Shown piece by piece: positions 17,489-26,131 of a DNA stretch of 64,000 nucleotides (its first letter is position 1; every line of letters starts with the position of its first letter). A program made the position numbers and the translations under genes. Source of the stretch: Clostridium lundense DSM 17049. Its GTDB lineage: Bacteria > Bacillota > Clostridia > Clostridiales > Clostridiaceae. The notes beneath the pieces were generated by a model, which did no database searches, was not told the origin of the DNA, and worked only from the letters and a program-made list of their open reading frames with translations. The stretch spans positions 89,626 through 153,625 of the forward strand of contig NZ_JHVC01000011.1 of assembly GCF_000619945.1 (NCBI RefSeq), written 5' to 3'.

Positions 17489-20400
17489 ATGTCTGTTGAT
17501 TTAGAAAGAAAATTACAAAATAAGGTCATCCACTGGTTAATAGATGAAGAAAAAGACGGTGGTTTAGGCTACACATATCTTGGCAACCTTGAAGATCAAG
17601 ACAACACACCAGTTAAAGAGGACTTGCTAAAGAAGAATCTAGAAAAGCGCGGTTATACGAAAGACCAAATTTCAAAAGCAGTAAATGAACTTGTTACTAA
17701 GGCAAGTAATCAAGTGGATAGCTTATATCAAACCAATAAAGAGGTCTATTCCCTACTTCGTTACGGAAAGCAAGGTGTAAAGGACGATAATAAAAATCGT
17801 CAAACTGTGCATTATATCGACTGGGATAATGTAGAAAATAATGATTTTTATGTCGCTGAAGAAGTAAGTGTACTTTGTTTTAATCAGATAGAAAGAAAAC
17901 GTCCTGATGTGGTACTGTATATAAACGGCATCGCTCTTGGCGTATTTGAGTTAAAGCGATCATGCGTGAGTATTGGCGAAGGTATTCGCCAAAATCTTAC
18001 AAATCAAAAAAAAGAGTATATTCAGCCTTTTTTTAGTACCGTTCAATTAATTTTTGCAGGAAATGAGGCAGAGGGGCTTAAGTACGGTACTACCGAAACG
18101 GCTGAAAAGTATTTTCTTAAATGGAAAGAAGATATCAAAGCCACCGATGACCTTTCTGCAACTATCAAGGATATTCAATCTAAAGAAAAGAATAAGCTAA
18201 GAGATGCTATAGTCTCTCTTTGTCAAAAAGAACGTTTTTTATCGTTGATTTATGACTTCATTATCTTTGATGCTGGAGTGAAGAAGGTTACAAGACATAA
18301 TCAGTACTTTGCAAATATTGCTGCAAGGAAAAGGATTATTGAAAATGAGGGTGGTATCATTTGGAATACACAAGGTTCAGGTAAGTCGTTGATAATGGTT
18401 TGGCTGGCTAAGTGGATTATTGAAAATGTGGCAGATAGCCGTGTAGTTATCATTACAGACCGTGATGAGCTTGATGACCAAATAGAGAGCCTATTTATTG
18501 ATGTTAATGAGAAAGTTAAAAGAGCAAAGAGTTGCTCTGATTTAAGAGAAATACTAAATAAAAATGATGATTCTATCATATGCTCTTTAATTCATAAGTA
18601 TGGACACAATGCAGGTAAACAATCCGATGTGGATCAGTATCGGAAAGAGTTATTAAAGGACTTACCTGCTGACTTTATGGCAAAAGGAAACATTATTGCC
18701 TTTATTGACGAATGCCACCGTACAAACTCGGGGAAATTACACGAGGCTGTTAAAGTATTGATGCCTGAAGCAGTGCTTATAGGTTTTACAGGAACACCGC
18801 TGCTTAAAAAGGACAAGAAAACCAGCCTTGAAACATTTGGATCGTATATTCACACTTATAAATTTGATGAGGGTGTTGAAGATGGTGTTGTTCTTGATTT
18901 GCGTTATGAGGCAAGAGATGTTGACCAAGATTTATCCAATAAGGACAAGGTAGATTTGTGGTTTGATAATAAAACCTTTGGTCTTACTGAAAGAGCAAAG
19001 ACAAATTTAAAACAAAGCTGGACTGCAATCAATAAATTATATAGTTCAAGACAAAGACTTGAGAAAATTGCAGGGGATATTATCTTTGACATGAATTTAA
19101 AACCGCGCCTTAAAAATGAACGTGGAACGGCTATGCTGGTTGCTAACAGTATATACGAGGCTTGTAGATATTGGGATATCTTTACTAGCAATGGCTTTAA
19201 TAGGTGTGCTGTTGTCACCTCTTACGAACCTTCAGCCGCTAGTGTAAGAACTGCTACGAGCGACTTAAGTCAAGAGGGTGAAGAAGAATATAAGAAGTCT
19301 ATTTATGAGCGGATGCTTAGAGGTAAAAAACTATCCGAGTTCGAAAAAGAAGTAAAAGAACAATTCAAGAAAGAACCTGCTAAAATGAAGTTACTTATTG
19401 TAGTGGACAAACTATTAACAGGTTTTGATGCACCAAGTGCCACTTATCTATATATTGATAAATCTATGCGTGATCATGACTTGTTCCAAGCAATCTGTCG
19501 AGTTAATAGACCAGATGGTGAGGATAAAGACTATGGTTACATTGTAGATTATATGGATTTGTTCCGTAATGTACAGTTGGCAGTTGCTGATTATACAACT
19601 GAGGCTTTCGATAACTTTGATAAAGAAGATGTTGAGGGGCTTATTAAGAATCGTTATGATGAAGCTAAATCTGAAATGGTAGGTGCAATTGCATCACTTA
19701 AAGATTTGCTGGAAAATGTAAATGATCCGAAAGAGGATACTGATTATATTGAATATTTCTGTGGTGAAAATAGTGAGGATGATGAGAGAATAGGTCGTAG
19801 GGATATTTTATACGCTCTTACTGCATCCCTGACTCGTTCCTTTGCAAATTGCTGTGATAAACTTGTGAGCAACTATGGTTATTCAGATAATCAAGTTAAC
19901 CAGCTTAGAAGTGATATTTCTGGATATAACAAAATAAAAGAAATGATTAAACTTGCGAGTTGTGATTATATTGACTTGAAGCCTTATGAGGCGGATATGC
20001 GTTATATCTTGGACACCTACATTCGTGCCGAAGATTCTAAGGTCGTAAGCGAACTAGCCAATATGCCATTGGTTGAGTTGCTATTAAATAATACAACTAC
20101 AACACCAATAGATGCATTAGTGAAAGAACTTCCAGGAAGCGATAATGCTAAAGCGGAGATAATTGAAAATAACTTGCAACATGAAATTGTTAAGAAGATG
20201 TCATCAAATAAAGTCTACTATGGTAAGCTATCGGAAATGCTCCAAATAGTTATTGACCAAAGACGAATTGAGGCTATGAGTTATGAGGAGTATCTGCGTC
20301 AAGTGGTAGAACTAGCACAAGCAATTTTACATCCGGAAGAAAATTCTGATTATCCAGATGCTATTAAGAAAAGCGAAGCCAGAAGAGCTTTCTTTGATTA

Positions 20401-20614
20401 CTTTGATAGAGATGAAAAACTGGCTATAAATAGTGACAATACTATCCGTAATGCAATACGTCCTGATTGGAAGCGAAATTTCCAGAAACAACAAAATATA
20501 AGACTTGCTATATATCAAAATTTATTGGTATATGGTTATGACGAAGATGCAGCAACTGAAAAAACAAATGCCGTCTTCGAAATAGCTGAAAGACAGGGAG
20601 AATACGATGTGTAA
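17489..20614 (+). CDS. hsdR: Type I restriction endonuclease subunit HsdR
   Basis: This 1041-residue motor and nuclease subunit has an N-terminal PD-(D/E)xK site (RPDVVLYINGIALGVFELK), then SF2 translocase motifs: NTQGSGKSLIMVWLA (Walker A), IDECHR (DECH box) and GFTGTPLL (motif III). It translocates DNA and cuts away from the site. Start taken at the ATG behind AAGGAGGTTAAG. It overlaps the next gene by 8 bases. No frameshift or missing motif is seen, so the system looks active. Confidence 0.93.
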   Translation: MSVDLERKLQNKVIHWLIDEEKDGGLGYTYLGNLEDQDNTPVKEDLLKKNLEKRGYTKDQISKAVNELVTKASNQVDSLYQTNKEVYSLLRYGKQGVKDDNKNRQTVHYIDWDNVENNDFYVAEEVSVLCFNQIERKRPDVVLYINGIALGVFELKRSCVSIGEGIRQNLTNQKKEYIQPFFSTVQLIFAGNEAEGLKYGTTETAEKYFLKWKEDIKATDDLSATIKDIQSKEKNKLRDAIVSLCQKERFLSLIYDFIIFDAGVKKVTRHNQYFANIAARKRIIENEGGIIWNTQGSGKSLIMVWLAKWIIENVADSRVVIITDRDELDDQIESLFIDVNEKVKRAKSCSDLREILNKNDDSIICSLIHKYGHNAGKQSDVDQYRKELLKDLPADFMAKGNIIAFIDECHRTNSGKLHEAVKVLMPEAVLIGFTGTPLLKKDKKTSLETFGSYIHTYKFDEGVEDGVVLDLRYEARDVDQDLSNKDKVDLWFDNKTFGLTERAKTNLKQSWTAINKLYSSRQRLEKIAGDIIFDMNLKPRLKNERGTAMLVANSIYEACRYWDIFTSNGFNRCAVVTSYEPSAASVRTATSDLSQEGEEEYKKSIYERMLRGKKLSEFEKEVKEQFKKEPAKMKLLIVVDKLLTGFDAPSATYLYIDKSMRDHDLFQAICRVNRPDGEDKDYGYIVDYMDLFRNVQLAVADYTTEAFDNFDKEDVEGLIKNRYDEAKSEMVGAIASLKDLLENVNDPKEDTDYIEYFCGENSEDDERIGRRDILYALTASLTRSFANCCDKLVSNYGYSDNQVNQLRSDISGYNKIKEMIKLASCDYIDLKPYEADMRYILDTYIRAEDSKVVSELANMPLVELLLNNTTTTPIDALVKELPGSDNAKAEIIENNLQHEIVKKMSSNKVYYGKLSEMLQIVIDQRRIEAMSYEEYLRQVVELAQAILHPEENSDYPDAIKKSEARRAFFDYFDRDEKLAINSDNTIRNAIRPDWKRNFQKQQNIRLAIYQNLLVYGYDEDAATEKTNAVFEIAERQGEYDV

Positions 20615-21356
20615 TGAAGTAATAATTGGCGGTATGCCAATAGAGATTATCAAAAAGCAAAATCTAAAAAATCTTTATATAAGGGTTAATCCCCCAGAAG
20701 GAAATGTAACCGTCAGCACTCCTAGTGATTATCCTGATGAAGAAATAAGGCTTTTTGTTTTAAAGAAAATGCCAGAGATTACCAAGGTGAGAGATCGAAT
20801 GTTATCACAACCACGTCAAACTGAACGTGAATATGTGTCTGGCGAATCACATTATTTATGGGGAAAGCCTTACCGTTTACAGGTCGTTTATGAAGGAAAC
20901 AAATACGAAATTACTAAACTACCAAATAAAATAATTTTAACTGCTCCCGAGAGATCAACTAAAGAATCTAGGGAGAGGGCTTTTAACGAATGGTACAGAG
21001 AAGAACTTAAACGAGTATTGAATGGTGTGGTTTCAAGGTGCGAGGCAAAGACAAATCTTTATGCTAATGAATACAAAATAAAAAACATGAGGACAAAATG
21101 GGGTACTTGTAATATTGATAAAAAAAGAATATGGATTAATTTGCAGCTTGCTAAAAAACCAGTCGAATGTCTTGAGTATGTGGTTATACATGAACTAGTA
21201 CACTTGATAGAAAAGAATCACACCCATAGATTCCATGCACTTGTTGAGGAGTTCTACCCTACCTGGAAAGAGGCAAGAAAGCTATTAGCAGAGCTGCCTT
21301 TAGATTATATTGAAAAAGGGGAGTGGGTAGAGAATGAAGAGCAAAATAACATCTAG
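20607..21356 (+). CDS. YgjP/DUF45-type metallopeptidase
   Basis: A 249-residue protein with the zinc motif HELVHLIEKNHTHRF and the upstream RTKWGTCN strand that define YgjP-like metallopeptidases, related to SprT and M48 enzymes. Genes of this family often follow hsdR in type I operons, but their part in restriction is not established. It overlaps hsdR by 8 bases and the next gene by 23, so it is translated as part of the operon. A role in controlling turnover of the restriction subunits is conjecture. Confidence 0.85.
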   Translation: MCNEVIIGGMPIEIIKKQNLKNLYIRVNPPEGNVTVSTPSDYPDEEIRLFVLKKMPEITKVRDRMLSQPRQTEREYVSGESHYLWGKPYRLQVVYEGNKYEITKLPNKIILTAPERSTKESRERAFNEWYREELKRVLNGVVSRCEAKTNLYANEYKIKNMRTKWGTCNIDKKRIWINLQLAKKPVECLEYVVIHELVHLIEKNHTHRFHALVEEFYPTWKEARKLLAELPLDYIEKGEWVENEEQNNI

Positions 21357-22920
21357 TGATATTTTTGATATTAATAAAAAATCGGGCGCATTGATACTTG
21401 GAAAGAATCGACTTGATGATTATGCAACTAAATTTCTAACAAAATATTGTAAGCAGGCATTGGTTAATCCAATGCCTCTTCCAGTTGAGGAGATTCTTCA
21501 GGATATGGGACTTACAGTACAAGAAGTTTCCTTATCTAGCAATTTAGATGTTTTTGGTTGCTGTTTGCTACTAGACGCACATGTAGATGTTTATGACCAA
21601 GAAACAAGGCAATATACATCAACCGCTTTTAATGCTGGAACTGTATTGATTGATCCATTATCTGAAGCTGTATTTGGTGAAGGTTCGAGAAGAAACACAC
21701 TAATCCATGAGGCACTGCATTGGGAAAAAGATAAAAGATATTTTGAAATCCTTGAGATAAAAAATAAAGACGCAACTGAAAAGCTATACCCTATTTTATG
21801 CCGTCAATCTGAGACTTTCTATACTCCACCTGAGGGAAAGAACACAAAAGAAAATGAAGTAAGGTGGTTGGAATGGCAGGCACATAGATTAGCACCAAGA
21901 GTCCTTATGCCAAAAAACAGCTTTAAAAAGAAGGCACTGGAGTTTATTCAACAATATAAAGAGGCTGGAGAAAATGTTATATTATCGTGTGACACTTTAA
22001 TTGAAAATTTAAGTATCTTCTTTAAAACGTCACGGTTATCAGTAAAATATAGATTGATTGAGGTTGGTCTTAAAGATACAATTTCAAGGTTTTCAGATTA
22101 TGAAGATGTCTATGAAGAAATCAATAGCAATAAAGATTTTGTCAAATTAACTCCAGTAGAAGCGTTAAAGATTGTTGACACAGATTCAGTTCTTAAAGGA
22201 TGGATAAGCGATGGACGATTTGTTTATGCTGACGGGTACTTTGTTCTCGCTGACATACAGTATGTAAAACAAAAAGATGGAGTACTTCATTTAACTGCTA
22301 AAGCAAAGAAAAATCTTGCAAAATGTGTTATTAATATTCGTGAGCAAAAGTTTACTACATATGAAAATGCCGATAAAGATTTTCTTGGTTATGCGGTACT
22401 TAGAAAAGTAGAAGGAATTGACAATAGACTTCTTACATTCCATCCAAAGTATCAGTCTTCTTTAATGTGTGAACCAGAAGAGGCTTACCAAGCATTTTAT
22501 AAACAGTTAGCTTCTTATGATGAACAAGAAGAAATTGAACTTATGAAGATGATAGGAGACCCAACTAAATCTCTGTGCGAGTGTTTATGGTTTTTGATGG
22601 AGAATAGAAAATGGAACTATCCTAAGCAATTTAACGAAGAGACAGGACTGCACATAAACTATCACGGTAAAATTAAGAAAAATAACTATAACAACATGAC
22701 TACTAATGTTTTGATGGCGATTTGTGTAGCCATGAGATTAAGTTCGAGAATAACACAAAAGTTATTTGATAAATCAAATAACAAATTAAATTATTATTCT
22801 GATCCTGATAAAACCTATATTCGTATAATGGATACTATGCCGGGACTCTCGCTTGACGATTTCAATGGAGTCTTAGGGCAGTTTGGAATACCTGAACTAG
22901 GTAGTGAAATAAAGAATTAA
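21334..22920 (+). CDS. ImmA/IrrE-type zinc metallopeptidase, long form
   Basis: The 528-residue protein has an ImmA/IrrE-like N-terminal domain with the zinc motif HEALHWEKD (about residue 126-134) followed by the downstream WLEWQAHRLAPRVLMP segment that usually supplies the third ligand. The C-terminal 300 residues have no fold I recognise. ImmA/IrrE peptidases usually cleave a repressor. This one closes the restriction operon, just upstream of a strong terminator and next to the prophage, so it could regulate either. Start behind GGGGAGTGGGTAGAGA. Confidence 0.8.
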   Translation: MKSKITSSDIFDINKKSGALILGKNRLDDYATKFLTKYCKQALVNPMPLPVEEILQDMGLTVQEVSLSSNLDVFGCCLLLDAHVDVYDQETRQYTSTAFNAGTVLIDPLSEAVFGEGSRRNTLIHEALHWEKDKRYFEILEIKNKDATEKLYPILCRQSETFYTPPEGKNTKENEVRWLEWQAHRLAPRVLMPKNSFKKKALEFIQQYKEAGENVILSCDTLIENLSIFFKTSRLSVKYRLIEVGLKDTISRFSDYEDVYEEINSNKDFVKLTPVEALKIVDTDSVLKGWISDGRFVYADGYFVLADIQYVKQKDGVLHLTAKAKKNLAKCVINIREQKFTTYENADKDFLGYAVLRKVEGIDNRLLTFHPKYQSSLMCEPEEAYQAFYKQLASYDEQEEIELMKMIGDPTKSLCECLWFLMENRKWNYPKQFNEETGLHINYHGKIKKNNYNNMTTNVLMAICVAMRLSSRITQKLFDKSNNKLNYYSDPDKTYIRIMDTMPGLSLDDFNGVLGQFGIPELGSEIKN

Positions 22921-22929
22921 AAGTTCGTT

Positions 22930-23035
22930 AACTCGTTGAGTTGGTTTTGGACCCCGAAAGGGGTTCTTTTTTTTTGCTCAAAATTGAAAAAACCCTATTT
23001 ATAAGGAAACAAAAGCCAACTCTATGAGTTGGTCG
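22930..23035 (+). repeat. Direct repeat AACTCNNTGAGTTGGT flanking a terminator
   Basis: AACTCGTTGAGTTGGT (from 22930) and AACTCTATGAGTTGGT (from 23019) are 89 bases apart; each is itself a small hairpin. They bracket the terminator between the restriction operon and the prophage. Confidence 0.5.
22948..22975 (+). terminator. Intrinsic terminator of the RM operon
   Basis: Compact stem ACCCC-gaaa-GGGGT followed by TTCTTTTTTTTT. A GNRA-like GAAA tetraloop and a long T tract make this a strong terminator. Confidence 0.9.
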
Positions 23036-23289
23036 CTGAATTTTGAAATCTTTTATGTTTATAAGTGTAAGGCTCAGGTCTTACAAAAATTTAAATACGT
23101 CTAAAGCTGGCCAGTAGAAGACGGTGGATACATAAATGAATCGAAGATAGTCAATGAAGGGCTATTGGAAAAGTTTATGCTCCTCCGTTTTATTTCCTAT
23201 GCACATTTTCGGGAAGTAACTCTGTTGGTCATTTTTTCTAAGACTCATTAGTACTCCGCCGTCTTGCAAGACGGGAACAGGAGAATCTA
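23036..23289. other. Junction between restriction island and prophage
   Basis: No convincing gene. It contains a GTAAG...CTTAC hairpin (about 23067-23084), a stretch open in one frame for some 49 codons (about 23104-23250) without a ribosome site or early ATG, and a perfect 16-bp palindrome CCGTCTTGCAAGACGG (23259-23274) just before the sigma-like gene. The left attachment site of the prophage should lie here or further left, but I cannot place it. Confidence 0.5.
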
Positions 23290-23814
23290 ATGAGATTTTC
23301 AGTAAGGTATGAAGAGAAAATTCAAACAATCGAGCTTAATGATGAAGAAACAGAACAAATGTGGGTTAGTCTGTCCCTTGTGGGTGAAGGACTTTCCAAA
23401 TCAAATAAAGAGCGCTTAATTCAAGATGCTTTTAACGATAAGTATAACAAACCCGAGTACAATAACTGGCATAAATTTGATAGACACAGAGGGATGCCCA
23501 AAAAACCATTCCGTAAGGACGACGAATCTGAGGATGCAACGGATCATATGGACTATCTCCCCGATAATTCCCAAGAAGTGGAACGAAATAAAAAGGAAGA
23601 TTATGAATATTACTGTGAGATTATTCGTTCCATTCTCAAGCCAAAACATTCAGAACCTTTTATTGCTGTATATCTTGATGGCATGTCAATGACTGAGTAT
23701 GCAGAGCGTGAGGGTGTTAGTAAAAGCGCCATTTCACACCGTTTAAATACAGCTAAGAAGAATTTCAAAAAAGTTTTTCCAGAATCCTCAACTTTCCCCT
23801 CTTGCCACGGCTAA
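23290..23814 (+). CDS. Phage sigma-70-like factor (region 4 HTH)
   Basis: A 174-residue protein whose last third is a sigma region 4 helix-turn-helix: FIAVYLDGMSMTEYAEREGVSKSAISHRLNTAKKNFKK. The N-terminal 100 residues are charged and lack recognisable region 2, so it may act as an incomplete sigma or an activator. It heads the early region behind ACAGGAGAATCTA. Its 3' end overlaps the first copy of a repeated two-block motif that may be its own target promoter. Confidence 0.75.
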   Translation: MRFSVRYEEKIQTIELNDEETEQMWVSLSLVGEGLSKSNKERLIQDAFNDKYNKPEYNNWHKFDRHRGMPKKPFRKDDESEDATDHMDYLPDNSQEVERNKKEDYEYYCEIIRSILKPKHSEPFIAVYLDGMSMTEYAEREGVSKSAISHRLNTAKKNFKKVFPESSTFPSCHG

Positions 23815-23825
23815 TAGATAGAGGG
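23783..23825 (+). promoter_or_regulatory. Repeated two-block motif, copy A (candidate phage promoter)
   Basis: AATCCTCAAC, 16 bases, then GGCTAATAGATAGAGGG. The same two blocks with identical spacing recur at 30238-30280 and 59459-59501. This copy overlaps the end of the sigma-like gene and precedes the replication operon by 36 bases. Block spacing suits a -35/-10 pair read by an ECF-like sigma. Confidence 0.55.
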
Positions 23826-23860
23826 CAACACATAAACGCTCTCGGAAAGAGGTGAAGAAC

Positions 23861-24079
23861 ATGAAACACAACTTGAAAATCAGTGTTTCAAAAACTCCAC
23901 AGACTGGCGGGATTGTAACTTGCCGTAATGTCACTATAAGGGAGCGTTTCCTTCGTTTCTTACTTGGTGATAAGCAGAAACTGACTATCCTTGTTCCGGG
24001 TGACACAGTACAAGAACTCGCCATCAGTGAGATTAAGGAGGGAGGATTAAACCATGAGCAAAATCAAACTACTTCTTGA
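23861..24079 (+). CDS. Small phage early protein, unknown function
   Basis: A 72-residue protein, MKHNLKISVSKTPQTGG at its N-terminus, with two Arg/Lys-rich beta-like stretches (RERFLRFLLGDKQKLTIL). It follows copy A of the repeated motif and has a good site (AAAGAGGTGAAGAAC). Proteins of this kind commonly follow the sigma-like gene in Clostridiales and Bacillales phages. No function is known to me. Confidence 0.6.
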   Translation: MKHNLKISVSKTPQTGGIVTCRNVTIRERFLRFLLGDKQKLTILVPGDTVQELAISEIKEGGLNHEQNQTTS

Positions 24080-24377
24080 TGTGGTTTCTGATATGCGCTC
24101 TTTGGCAGACAGCGTACAAGCGGTTGCTGATGCGATGGCGAGCAATGAACCTGTCGAAGCAAAAGAACCGACTACACCTGTAAAAGAACCTGCGCCAAAG
24201 AAAAAGGAGATCGCTCTGGAGGAAGTCAGAGCAAAACTCGCTGAAAAGAGTCAAGTCGGTCTTACTTCTCAAGTGAGGGAAATTATCCAAAAATACGGTG
24301 GCTCTAAATTAAGCGAAGTTGACCCGAAACATTATGCAGATATATTGAAAGATGCGGAGGTACTAGGTAATGAGTGA
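24054..24377 (+). CDS. Small phage early protein with Pro/Lys linker
   Basis: A 107-residue protein: an N-terminal helix (MSKIKLLLDVVSDMRSLADS), a Glu/Pro/Lys linker (about 35-55), and a C-terminal helical part (LTSQVREIIQKYGGSKLSEVD) that resembles domains found in rRNA-biogenesis-like or ligase-like phage annotations. It overlaps its neighbours on both sides, which indicates translational coupling with the nuclease gene that follows. Possibly a partner of DUF2800 or DUF2815; this is inference from order only. Confidence 0.55.
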   Translation: MSKIKLLLDVVSDMRSLADSVQAVADAMASNEPVEAKEPTTPVKEPAPKKKEIALEEVRAKLAEKSQVGLTSQVREIIQKYGGSKLSEVDPKHYADILKDAEVLGNE

Positions 24378-25506
24378 TCACGCAGTACTTTCCGCATCGG
24401 GGTCCCATAGGTGGCTTAATTGCCTTCCTTCTGCAAGATTGGAACTGGAATTTGAAAATAGTGAATCCAATGCAGCCGCTGAAGGTACCGCCGCTCATGC
24501 TCTCTGTGAACATAAACTTAAAAAAGCACTTCACATGAGAAGTAAACGGCCAGTCTCGGTGTATAACTCTGATGAAATGGAAGAACACAGCGATGCCTAT
24601 GTGGAATTTGTAATGGAGCAGCTGGAACTGGCAAGGCAAAGCTGTACGGACCCGTTAATACTTATTGAACAACGTCTTGATTTTTCTTGCTATGTACCCC
24701 AGGGGTTCGGAACTGGTGATTGCATCATTATTGGCGATAAAAAGCTTCATATTATCGATTTTAAGTATGGCATGGGTGTGTTAGTAGATGCAGTGGAAAA
24801 CCCGCAGATGAAATTGTATGCCCTTGGTGCTTTAGAAATCTACGATAGCTTGTACGATATCGAGGAGGTTTCCATGACCATCTTCCAACCCCGCAGGGAA
24901 AATGTCAGCACATGGACAATCCCGGTAAAGGAATTAAAGGACTGGGCAGAAAATGAACTGAAACCAAAGGCGAAAAAGGCCTATGACGGTGAAGGTGAAT
25001 ATCTGACCGGTGAGTGGTGTACTTTCTGCCGAGCGGCTGTTAAATGCCGTGCAAGAGCAGAAGAAAAGCTGAAATTAGCACAGATGGAATTTAAACTGCC
25101 ACCCCTGCTTACGGATTCTGAAATTGAGGAAGTTCTCTCTAAATTGTCCGATCTTACAAAGTGGGCAAATGAAATCATTGCTTATGCCACGGATGCTGCT
25201 GTTAATCACGGGAAAGAGTGGCACGGTTTTAAGGTAGTCGAGGGCAGGTCTATCCGTAAATATAAGGACGAAGAGGCTGTGGCTGAAGTAGCCAAGGCAA
25301 ACGGCTATAAGGATATCTATCGTCAGAGTCTCATTACCCTTACGGAAATGCAGAAGCTGATGGGTAAAAAGAAATTTGAAGAAATCCTCGGTGGTCTCAT
25401 ACATAAACCACCAGGGAAGCCAACGCTGGTTCCGCTTTCGGATAAGCGGCAGGCTATGAATATATCAAACGTAAAAAACGAATTTAACGAGATAACGGAG
25501 GAATAG
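24370..25506 (+). CDS. DUF2800 protein: Cas4/RecB-like PD-(D/E)xK nuclease
   Basis: The 378-residue protein has nuclease residues Asp117 (GTGDCIII), Asp130 and Lys132 (IIDFKYG) followed by the NPQMKLYALGAL helix of RecB-type nucleases. An early Cys (ALCEHK) and a later cluster (WCTFCRAAVKC) are spaced as in Cas4/AddB enzymes that bind an iron-sulfur cluster. It probably processes DNA ends during phage replication or recombination together with the DUF2815 protein. It overlaps the preceding gene by 8 bases. Confidence 0.8.
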   Translation: MSDHAVLSASGSHRWLNCLPSARLELEFENSESNAAAEGTAAHALCEHKLKKALHMRSKRPVSVYNSDEMEEHSDAYVEFVMEQLELARQSCTDPLILIEQRLDFSCYVPQGFGTGDCIIIGDKKLHIIDFKYGMGVLVDAVENPQMKLYALGALEIYDSLYDIEEVSMTIFQPRRENVSTWTIPVKELKDWAENELKPKAKKAYDGEGEYLTGEWCTFCRAAVKCRARAEEKLKLAQMEFKLPPLLTDSEIEEVLSKLSDLTKWANEIIAYATDAAVNHGKEWHGFKVVEGRSIRKYKDEEAVAEVAKANGYKDIYRQSLITLTEMQKLMGKKKFEEILGGLIHKPPGKPTLVPLSDKRQAMNISNVKNEFNEITEE

Positions 25507-25510
25507 GAAT

Positions 25511-26059
25511 ATGAATAATCAAAACAGAACAAAGGTTGTTACAAGTGTCAACACACGTCTTAGTTACTTTCACGGCTGGGAGCCGGTATCCATCAATGGT
25601 GGAGCGGAAAAGTACAGCGTATCCGTATTGATTCCCAAAACAGATAAGGAAACCATCAATGCTATCAATGCAGCAGTAGATGCAGCCATTGAAGAGGGCG
25701 TTGCAAAGTTTGGTGGTAAAAAGCCGAATAAGGCGGCTATTAAACTGCCACTTCGAGATGGTGACGTAGAACGTGATGACGAGGCTTACAAAGGACATTA
25801 CTTTGTAAATGCCAACAGCAAGACGCCACCCCAAATAGTAGATAAAGCGGTTAGACCTATCTTGGATCGCAACGAGGTTTACAGCGGTTGTTATGCAAGA
25901 GTATCCCTAAATTTCTATGCTTTTAACTCTAATGGCAATAAGGGTGTAGCATGTGGTCTTGGCAACATCCAGAAGATAAGAGATGGAGAGCCTTTAGGGG
26001 GAAGAACCAATGCAGCTGATGACTTCACAACTATTGATGATGATGATTTTCTAGCATAA
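25511..26059 (+). CDS. DUF2815 family protein, probable ssDNA-binding protein
   Basis: A 182-residue protein with TKVVTSVNTRLSYFHGWEPV at its start and an acidic tail (AADDFTTIDDDDFLA) like those that recruit partners in single-strand DNA-binding proteins. DUF2815 genes sit between DUF2800 and polymerase genes in many phages, as here. The gene is 4 bases from DUF2800. The single-strand binding role is inferred from family context and the acidic C-terminus. Confidence 0.75.
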   Translation: MNNQNRTKVVTSVNTRLSYFHGWEPVSINGGAEKYSVSVLIPKTDKETINAINAAVDAAIEEGVAKFGGKKPNKAAIKLPLRDGDVERDDEAYKGHYFVNANSKTPPQIVDKAVRPILDRNEVYSGCYARVSLNFYAFNSNGNKGVACGLGNIQKIRDGEPLGGRTNAADDFTTIDDDDFLA

Positions 26060-26072
26060 GGAATAAATACAG

Positions 26073-26107
26073 ACGAGGTGGTGGAGGTTGTTCTTCTGCC
26101 ACCTCGT
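26073..26107 (+). terminator. Hairpin between DUF2815 and polymerase genes
   Basis: Perfect 9-bp stem ACGAGGTGG / CCACCTCGT with a 17-base loop and a short TTTG tail. It may lower transcription into the polymerase gene rather than stop it. Confidence 0.5.
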
Positions 26108-26131
26108 TTGCATTGGAAAGGGCGGTAATAC

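Noticed and set aside
23036..23289. attL/attR pair formed by AAGGGCTA at 23157 and 63381
   Set aside because: The shared word is only 8 bases and lies in unrelated contexts (one is in a terminator stem), as expected by chance.
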